From contig NZER01000370.1 in the NCBI GenBank assembly GCA_002690445.1, positions 1 to 15,280 on the forward strand: DNA of 15,280 nucleotides. Direction: 5' to 3'. The notes under the pieces were generated by a model. That model searched no databases and was not told the origin of the DNA. It saw nothing but the letters and a program-made list of their open reading frames with translations. Of this stretch, positions 11,981 through 15,280 are shown piece after piece (the first letter of the stretch is position 1; each line of letters starts with the position of its first letter). The stretch comes from Candidatus Pacearchaeota archaeon (lineage in GTDB: Archaea; Nanoarchaeota; Nanoarchaeia; Pacearchaeales; GW2011-AR1). A program made the translations under genes and the position numbers.

Positions 11981-12813
11981 AGATTTTTGAGCCTGTCTTG
12001 TATTACTTTGTACCACCCATCCTCATAGATCTGGGGCACGTAGTTTGTGGAGCCTTGCTTCTTTCTCTCTCGCTCAATATTTTCGCCAAAAAATAACTCC
12101 CCCTCTTTTAGGCACCTCGCTTGGCTTTTCTTTAGGGCTTCGTTAAGCGGAACATATTCCATGTATTGATTAATTTTTGAATCAGGGGTACAAGAACGAA
12201 GGTTGACCCCGTTTCGGTGACCCGCCGAAACAAACCATTTATAGAAAAGATTTGTTTTGTCGTGGGCGTTCTGGGCGTATTCCCTGTTTTCTTTAGAAAG
12301 CCCTCTTTGGTAATGGTAATCTCCGTCCTTGGTGCTTAGGTCCGAGCCCAACAAATAAATATTTTTTGCGCCCATCCATAGCAAGATATGGAGCGCTATA
12401 CCTGTGACTGAGCCATTCCAAATAAAAATAGTTTCATCATCTTTTCTCTTAAAAATTTCATTTTGATCACCCCACACACAATCCGCATAAAAAAGATTGG
12501 GGCAACAATGGCTTATCTTGACGCTCTCGCAAGTCCTGTTTTGATAGCCACCCCTCATTATTTTCATAAACGGTTCAAAATAGATTTTTCTAGAGTAACA
12601 GTGAGGATCGTCCATTCCAAACCAAATGTCTGGTTTAATGTAAGGATAACTATTATTCAATCCGACCGTCAGCACCCCCGGAACTTGTAAATCGAAGGGG
12701 TTAACTTTCTTTAGGGATGGGCCAGACCCGCAAACATATACGTCAGTATTTATATTTTTTTTGGCCAATGAGAATTTTCTCATGCCTTCCCCTGTCTCGT
12801 ACCAAAGAGGCAT
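11977..12813 (-). CDS. MptE/DUF115-like putative glycosyltransferase
   Basis: The 278-aa protein shows VYVCGSGPSLKKV (25-37), then LTVGLNNSYPYIKPDIWFGM (48-67), DDP, and later NGSVTGIALHILLWMGAK (133-150) followed by NIYLLGSDLS (151-160). This order is typical of the 6-hydroxymethylpterin diphosphokinase MptE-like / DUF115 fold. That fold is also used by motility-associated and sialyltransferase-like enzymes. Followed directly by a CMP-sugar synthetase, a CMP-sugar-dependent glycosyltransferase is the best guess. The ATG has GGAGGAA 10 nt upstream and overlaps the previous stop by 1 nt (TAATG). A run of Cys/His (RTCESVKISHCCPNLFYADC) near 93-112 is unusual. Confidence 0.75.
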   Translation of the reverse strand: MPLWYETGEGMRKFSLAKKNINTDVYVCGSGPSLKKVNPFDLQVPGVLTVGLNNSYPYIKPDIWFGMDDPHCYSRKIYFEPFMKIMRGGYQNRTCESVKISHCCPNLFYADCVWGDQNEIFKRKDDETIFIWNGSVTGIALHILLWMGAKNIYLLGSDLSTKDGDYHYQRGLSKENREYAQNAHDKTNLFYKWFVSAGHRNGVNLRSCTPDSKINQYMEYVPLNEALKKSQARCLKEGELFFGENIERERKKQGSTNYVPQIYEDGWYKVIQDRLKNL

Positions 12814-13112
12814 TACTCAGTGTTCCTCCATTTTTCTTCGTTGTAAAGAAATCTACTTAGTGCGTCTGCTAATTTTTTTATATCTTTCTCTGGCTTATCC
12901 CAAAAAAATGCATGTGCAAATTCGTGAATCGCTGTGTTGAGGGTCGTTTGGTCTGAATTATGTGGGTTAATATAAATTCTGGGTGCTTTGCCTTCTGGGT
13001 TCGTGCAATATCCATCACAATCCTCACCAAAATGGGCAGAATTTGGCTTTCTCAGTACCACTTTGTATTCCGTTCCTCCTGCGTTTTTAAATTTAAATTG
13101 TTTCTTTTTCAT
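12813..13112 (-). CDS. HEFAH zincin-like metalloprotein, copy 2
   Basis: The 99-aa paralogue of the gene at 7875-8201 shares KFKNA-G-EY, the RKP turn, IHEFAHAFFWDKPE and DALSRFLYNE with it over most of its length. The zinc motif HEFAH is intact. It also has DCDGYC in the first half, which copy 1 reduces to one Cys. I chose ATG 13112 (MKKKQFKFKN); a TTG at 13127 would add 5 residues. It is the second gene in the glycan cluster and overlaps the zinc-ribbon gene by 20 nt. Peptidase activity is inferred from the motif only. Confidence 0.74.
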   Translation of the reverse strand: MKKKQFKFKNAGGTEYKVVLRKPNSAHFGEDCDGYCTNPEGKAPRIYINPHNSDQTTLNTAIHEFAHAFFWDKPEKDIKKLADALSRFLYNEEKWRNTE

Positions 13113-13239
13113 GCTTTCTTGCCCCAAGACCTTGAACCCACCGCCCGCACCTTGGGCACTGAAATTTAGTGTCTATAAAAATATACCCACATTTTGAGCA
13201 TTTTCTAGTTTTTGTTGATATTAAAAATCTTTTACCCAT
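13093..13239 (-). CDS. 48-aa zinc-ribbon protein
   Basis: Found in the gap between the methyltransferase and the HEFAH gene. The ATG overlaps the methyltransferase end. The product has RKCSKCGYIF (12-21) and CPRCGRWVQG (28-37): two CxxCG knuckles about 14 residues apart, as in small zinc ribbons. The tail is basic (ARKHEKETI). There is no strong ribosome binding site, so translational coupling is assumed. It may bind nucleic acid or help a partner. Confidence 0.7.
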   Translation of the reverse strand: MGKRFLISTKTRKCSKCGYIFIDTKFQCPRCGRWVQGLGARKHEKETI

Positions 13240-13798
13240 GTAATATAAATTGCCTTCTCTTTATGACCTTTTTTAGGCTCATTTTTTCTGCAAATTCATC
13301 TACCGCTTTCTTCGGCCCCTTTTTGCAGTGCCGATCCGTCCAGCCGTAGTCGTCTCCACATAAAAAGCCCCCTTTCATTATAAGTGGGTAATAATGATTT
13401 AAGTCTTTTAAAACAAATTCATAACTGTGATTTCCGTCTATGTAGACCCAGTTAAAATAAGCCTTTGGAAAATTTACATTTGTTGAAAAATCTTTATGAA
13501 TCTCCACTCTGCCGTCATCCTTAAATTTTTCTTGAACATCTTCAAAAATTGTATCCATTCTTTGCTGTTCTATCGAGTACCATCTCCCCTCGTGCTGTCT
13601 GCATGCCCTACCCGCAGAAACGCACCTGCTGCACCGAGGCCCGTATTTACCTTTATAATGGGGCTGACTTACCCAAGGATCAATTAAATGAAGTCTCGCA
13701 GGTTCTTTTTTTAAAATTTCAGAAGAAAAGCCCCCCTTCCAGACCCCAACCTCCGCGCAAATATCTCCTTCGTTTATGTATCTTACCGGTTCTCTCAT
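13232..13798 (-). CDS. Class I SAM-dependent methyltransferase (family 24 type)
   Basis: The 188-aa product has SAM motif I (EVGVWKGGFSSEIL, 16-29), LHLIDPW (37-42), and then WVYIDGNHSYEFVLKDLNHY (117-136), with LIMKGGFLCGDDY (139-151). This pattern is typical of Methyltransf_24 enzymes acting on sugars or small molecules. An insert with C56, C59, C66 and H69 (CSRCVSAGRACRQH) may bind zinc and is unusual. In context it probably methylates the sugar made by this cluster. The ATG lies 6 nt after the tRNA-Glu 3' end with no ribosome binding site. Confidence 0.8.
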   Translation of the reverse strand: MREPVRYINEGDICAEVGVWKGGFSSEILKKEPARLHLIDPWVSQPHYKGKYGPRCSRCVSAGRACRQHEGRWYSIEQQRMDTIFEDVQEKFKDDGRVEIHKDFSTNVNFPKAYFNWVYIDGNHSYEFVLKDLNHYYPLIMKGGFLCGDDYGWTDRHCKKGPKKAVDEFAEKMSLKKVIKRRQFILHG

Positions 13799-13804
13799 AA
13801 ATTT

Positions 13805-13879
13805 TGGTATCCCTGCGGGGAATTGAACCCCGATTACCAGCTTGAAAGGCTGGTGTCCTAACCTTTAGACGACAGGGAC
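13805..13879 (-). tRNA. tRNA-Glu (anticodon TTC)
   Basis: A full cloverleaf with an anticodon stem of CCAGC and GCTGG around CTTTCAA, giving TTC for Glu. The T arm is CGGGG TTCAATT CCCCG. The acceptor arm is GTCCCTG/CAGGGAT with a G-T end pair, and a 3' CCA is encoded. Confidence 0.95.
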
Positions 13880-13884
13880 ATAAT

Positions 13885-13961
13885 TGGAGCCAACAACCGG
13901 ACTCGAACCGATAACCTGCGGTTTACAAAACCGCTGCTCTGCCAATTAAAGCTATGTTGGC
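13885..13961 (-). tRNA. tRNA-Thr (anticodon TGT)
   Basis: The acceptor GCCAACA/TGTTGGC is perfect. The anticodon stem GCGGT/ACCGC holds TTTGTAA (TGT, Thr). The CCA end is encoded. It lies 5 nt from tRNA-Glu. Confidence 0.95.
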
Positions 13962-13963
13962 TT

Positions 13964-14039
13964 TGGTCGGACGGCAAGATTCAAACTTGCGACATCCTGC
14001 TCCCAAAGCAGGCGCGCTACCAGACTGCGCTACGCCCCG
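13964..14039 (-). tRNA. tRNA-Pro (anticodon TGG), irregular acceptor stem
   Basis: The anticodon stem CCTGC/GCAGG holds TTTGGGA (TGG, Pro), and the D arm resembles known tRNA-Pro. The acceptor 5' strand is CGGGGCG but the 3' strand is only CGTCCG before ACCA. One base is missing and a G4-T pair is needed, leaving a bulged G. The CCA is encoded. It may still fold. Confidence 0.88.
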
Positions 14040-14042
14040 ACA

Positions 14043-14116
14043 TGGAGCGAGCGAAGGGAATCGAACCCTCATCAAGAACTTGGAAGGCTCCCGCACTACC
14101 GTTGTGCTACGCTCGC
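14043..14116 (-). tRNA. tRNA-Gly (anticodon TCC)
   Basis: The acceptor GCGAGCG/CGCTCGC is perfect. The anticodon stem GGAGC/GTTCT holds CTTCCAA (TCC, Gly). The T arm has TTCGATT. CCA is encoded. Confidence 0.94.
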
Positions 14117-14122
14117 CCAAAT

Positions 14123-14197
14123 TGGTGCGAGTAGAAGGATTTGAACCTCCGACTAACACGGTGTAAACGTGCCGCTCTGCCGCTGAGCTATACTCGC
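14123..14197 (-). tRNA. tRNA-Val (anticodon TAC)
   Basis: The acceptor GCGAGTA/TACTCGC is perfect. The anticodon stem GCACG/CGTGT holds TTTACAC (TAC, Val). The T arm has TTCAAAT. CCA is encoded. The stop codon of the gene upstream lies within its first ten bases. Confidence 0.94.
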
Positions 14198-14424
14198 CAA
14201 ATTTTTGGGTCCTTCTCTCTTTTGCGTCGCATGTACTGTCTTTTTTGTTTACGTCTGCGCTCTCGGTCTTTTTCGTCATACTTTTTCCTAGCTCTGCTCA
14301 GTGCCTTTTTTCCTTTTCTTGTCTTAAAGTATTTCTTCTGCCTTTCGTGCCTACGTATATCGTCCACCCATAGACAATTTTTGTCGTCGGTTTCGTTTTG
14401 GTTTTTCTTTGTCCTTTTGTTCAT
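14188..14424 (-). CDS. 78-aa highly basic hypothetical protein
   Basis: The protein is rich in Arg, Lys and Glu (KKALSRARKKYDEKDRERRR then KQKRQYMRRKREKDPK), likely one long helix that could bind nucleic acid. Its N terminus has NCLWVDDIRRHERQ, part of which is encoded by a 19-bp repeat found again at 15051-15069. Its TAG stop lies inside the tRNA-Val gene (10-nt overlap), so gene and tRNAs share a transcript and would need processing. No clear ribosome binding site. No family recognised. Confidence 0.6.
   Translation of the reverse strand: MNKRTKKNQNETDDKNCLWVDDIRRHERQKKYFKTRKGKKALSRARKKYDEKDRERRRKQKRQYMRRKREKDPKIWRV
14351..14369 (+). repeat. 19-bp direct repeat, left copy
   Basis: The bases CTACGTATATCGTCCACCC are exactly repeated at 15051-15069. 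This copy encodes WVDDIR on the minus strand within the basic protein. Confidence 0.8.
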
Positions 14425-14445
14425 TCTGGCGATTGCGTTCGTTTT

Positions 14446-14470
14446 ATTTGTACCAATATATTTGTACCAA
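14446..14470 (-). repeat. Tandem pair of TTGGTACAAAT upstream of the basic-protein gene
   Basis: Two exact 11-bp copies with 14-nt period lie 22-46 nt before the ATG at 14424. Each holds a GTAC palindrome core. The position and period (a bit over one helical turn) suggest a protein-binding site, but this is inference. Confidence 0.45.
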
Positions 14471-14484
14471 GTTAAATTATTGTG

Positions 14485-14492
14485 TATTTATA
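14485..14492 (-). promoter_or_regulatory. Possible T4-late-like promoter element (TATAAATA)
   Basis: TATAAATA on the minus strand about 60 nt upstream of the basic-protein gene equals the T4 late consensus. It overlaps the last codons of the hydrolase gene. In AT-rich DNA this can occur by chance, and the same octamer appears on the plus strand at gene-free sites, so confidence is low. Confidence 0.2.
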
Positions 14493-15003
14493 ATTTGTAG
14501 AAAATATGATTACCAATGATTTTTGTAGCCTTTTTGTTTCTAGCCCAATACGGTTTTCTTTTTAAGCTCTTACTATAATAATGATTCGCATCACCTGTAT
14601 GATTTTGTGCGAGTCGATAGCCTTTGCAAATATAACGAGCAAGTTTTCTTGCGTAAGGAGCAGATGGTGATTTCCATAAGTAATATAACTCACTTTCTTT
14701 TTTAATACCATTCCAAACGCTAAACTGTTTTGGTTGGCGGCATACTTGAGCGGGAGTTAATTTACGTTCGTCTGCGCGTTTTTGGATTACGCAACCAACC
14801 GCATACATACCTGTGGATTTTTCGCCTCTAGCTTCACCAAGGATTGTCAACGCAACGACCCTTTCGTTTTGTGTCAAGGCTTCGTCAGCCATAGCGTTAG
14901 ATGCTAACACGCATAACAAAGCGTGAGCAGCGAGGACGACAAGGATTAACGTAAGGGTAACGTCTACAATTAAGTTACCTACGTCTTTTAGTGTATCTTT
15001 CAT
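14488..15003 (-). CDS. SleB-like cell wall hydrolase with signal/anchor helix
   Basis: The 171-aa product has a hydrophobic N-terminal helix (11-34, LIVDVTLTLILVVLAAHALL) ending in ASNAMA, a possible signal-peptidase site near residue 39. A Hydrolase_2 (SleB/CwlJ) domain follows: LTILGEARGE (52-61), with the catalytic Glu candidate E57, GMYAVGCVIQKR (65-76), PAQVCRQPKQFSVW (84-97), GDANHYYS (137-144), PYWA and GNHIFYK. It likely cleaves peptidoglycan to lyse the host. The helix could also act as a signal-arrest-release anchor, as in some phage endolysins. A weak AGAAGA precedes the ATG. The upstream neighbour is separated by a terminator. Confidence 0.85.
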   Translation of the reverse strand: MKDTLKDVGNLIVDVTLTLILVVLAAHALLCVLASNAMADEALTQNERVVALTILGEARGEKSTGMYAVGCVIQKRADERKLTPAQVCRQPKQFSVWNGIKKESELYYLWKSPSAPYARKLARYICKGYRLAQNHTGDANHYYSKSLKRKPYWARNKKATKIIGNHIFYKL

Positions 15004-15050
15004 TCTTCTAATTATGCTGAGAGTTAAGATTTTAACAAGGAAAAAAATCT

Positions 15051-15069
15051 CTACGTATATCGTCCACCC
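15051..15069 (+). repeat. 19-bp direct repeat, right copy
   Basis: Exact match to 14351-14369. Here it lies in the gap between the terminator and the hydrolase gene. A 16-codon GTG frame on the minus strand would read MSDLGVDDIRRDFFPC, so the repeat again encodes VDDIR, but I do not call it a gene. Confidence 0.8.
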
Positions 15070-15111
15070 CCAAGTCTGACACGCCCCGGCGGAAAAAAAT
15101 TCATTTTACCC

Positions 15112-15147
15112 ACAAAAAAAACACAAGGGAAATTTAGTTCCCTTGCA
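15112..15147 (-). terminator. Rho-independent terminator
   Basis: On the minus strand CAAGGGAA, a 6-nt loop and TTCCCTTG form an 8-bp stem, with a T-rich run right after. It ends the gene at the right edge and separates it from the hydrolase gene. Confidence 0.85.
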
Positions 15148-15175
15148 CTTGTGATTGGGGGCTACCTCGCCAGTC

Positions 15176-15280
15176 TTAAGAAAAAACTTCTTCCTTGACG
15201 GTTCCTTCCTTGACGGTTCCTTCCTTGACGGTTCCTTCCTTGACGGTTCCTTCCTTGACGGTTCCTTCCTTGACGGTTCC
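15176..15280 (-). CDS. Partial CDS: C terminus made of GTVKE repeats
   Basis: The window cuts this gene at its 5' side. In one minus-strand frame the last 34 residues are six copies of GTVKE followed by EVFS and TAA. The stop lies about 30 nt before a strong terminator, which supports this frame and strand. The other two minus frames also stay open through the repeat (EPSRK and NRQGR), so frame choice is not certain. The repeat length of 15 bp keeps frame, as in coding minisatellites. A flexible charged tail on a structural or adhesion protein is possible. No domain is visible. Confidence 0.45.
   Translation of the reverse strand, partial: GTVKEGTVKEGTVKEGTVKEGTVKEGTVKEEVFS
15191..15280 (-). 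repeat. Six perfect 15-bp tandem repeats
   Basis: Six identical TTCCTTGACGGTTCC units (plus-strand reading) run to the window edge, so the true number may be larger. Perfect identity suggests recent expansion or strong selection. It may be coding (see the partial gene) or, less likely, iteron-like. Confidence 0.9.

Noticed and set aside
13954..14166. Plus-strand 70-aa frame (DSNLRHPAPKAGALPDCATP)
   Set aside because: This is a well-known spurious translation of antisense tRNA genes.
13923..14279. 118-aa minus-strand frame across the tRNAs
   Set aside because: It runs through four tRNA genes and its sequence is tRNA translated; no domain.
15191..15280. CRISPR array or iteron origin from the 15-bp repeats
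   Set aside because: There are no spacers between units, so it is not CRISPR. The repeats keep frame and precede a stop and terminator, so coding fits better than an origin.

Overview
The window looks like part of a tailed-phage (caudoviral) genome whose host is probably a Gram-negative, perhaps aquatic, bacterium. The signs are very tight packing with many 4-nt ATGA overlaps, long runs of tiny genes, nearly all genes on the minus strand, a cluster of five tRNA genes, a SleB-type lytic hydrolase, and a short protein carrying a Cys/EFP/QRAAVC motif that I recall from phage head-assembly proteins. No terminase, capsid, tail or polymerase gene is visible, so this is an accessory/auxiliary region. 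Base composition is AT-rich. Several genes have clear AGGAG-type ribosome binding sites, which argues against a Bacteroidetes host. Host identity is inference.

Layout, by coordinate (minus-strand transcription runs right to left). 1-630: a 45-aa membrane peptide and an APS-kinase-like P-loop enzyme. 773-3106: a compact minus-strand operon, in transcription order a 60-aa unknown, an ExbB/TolQ/MotA-like channel subunit, an ExbD/TolR-like subunit with an unusual YfaP/DUF2135-like outer domain, a 35-aa lysine-rich peptide, a lipoprotein with a heavy-metal-associated (HMA) domain, a zinc-ribbon protein and a staphylococcal-type nuclease. 3121-5891: a metabolic block with a nucleoside deoxyribosyltransferase-like protein, a small zinc finger, a VOC-fold protein and a full-length aldehyde dehydrogenase. 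5898-8775: mostly unknown small proteins, one plus-strand gene and a HEFAH zincin-like protein. 8825-9581: a plus-strand pair led by a signal peptidase I. 9584-11279: a Cys/EFP-motif protein, a Cys-rich protein, a metallothionein-like Cys-rich lipoprotein and a secreted trypsin-like protease. 11324-13798: a glycan cluster (CMP-sialate-synthetase-like, MptE/DUF115-like, second HEFAH protein, zinc ribbon, SAM methyltransferase). 13805-14197: tRNA-Glu, -Thr, -Pro, -Gly and -Val. 14188-15280: a basic protein, the SleB-like hydrolase, a terminator, and the 3' end of a gene made of 15-bp tandem repeats.

The strongest theme is the cell envelope. The window has an ExbB/ExbD-type ion-driven pair, two predicted lipoproteins that could bind metal through Cys motifs, a signal peptidase, an exported protease, an exported wall hydrolase, several one-helix membrane peptides and surface-sugar enzymes. 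The most novel candidate system is the 773-3106 operon. It pairs a minimal ExbB/ExbD module with an HMA lipoprotein and a nuclease. Whether it works in metal handling, envelope energisation, superinfection exclusion or a Zorya-like role cannot be settled from sequence alone.

Seven genes shorter than 60 codons were found by reading through gaps (4-141, 1727-1834, 5206-5385, 6124-6225, 7672-7848, 10158-10310, 13093-13239). With these included, no stretch over 300 bases lacks a gene. The largest gene-poor stretches are 629-772 (AT-rich, no convincing element) and 15004-15175 (terminator plus a 19-bp repeat copy).
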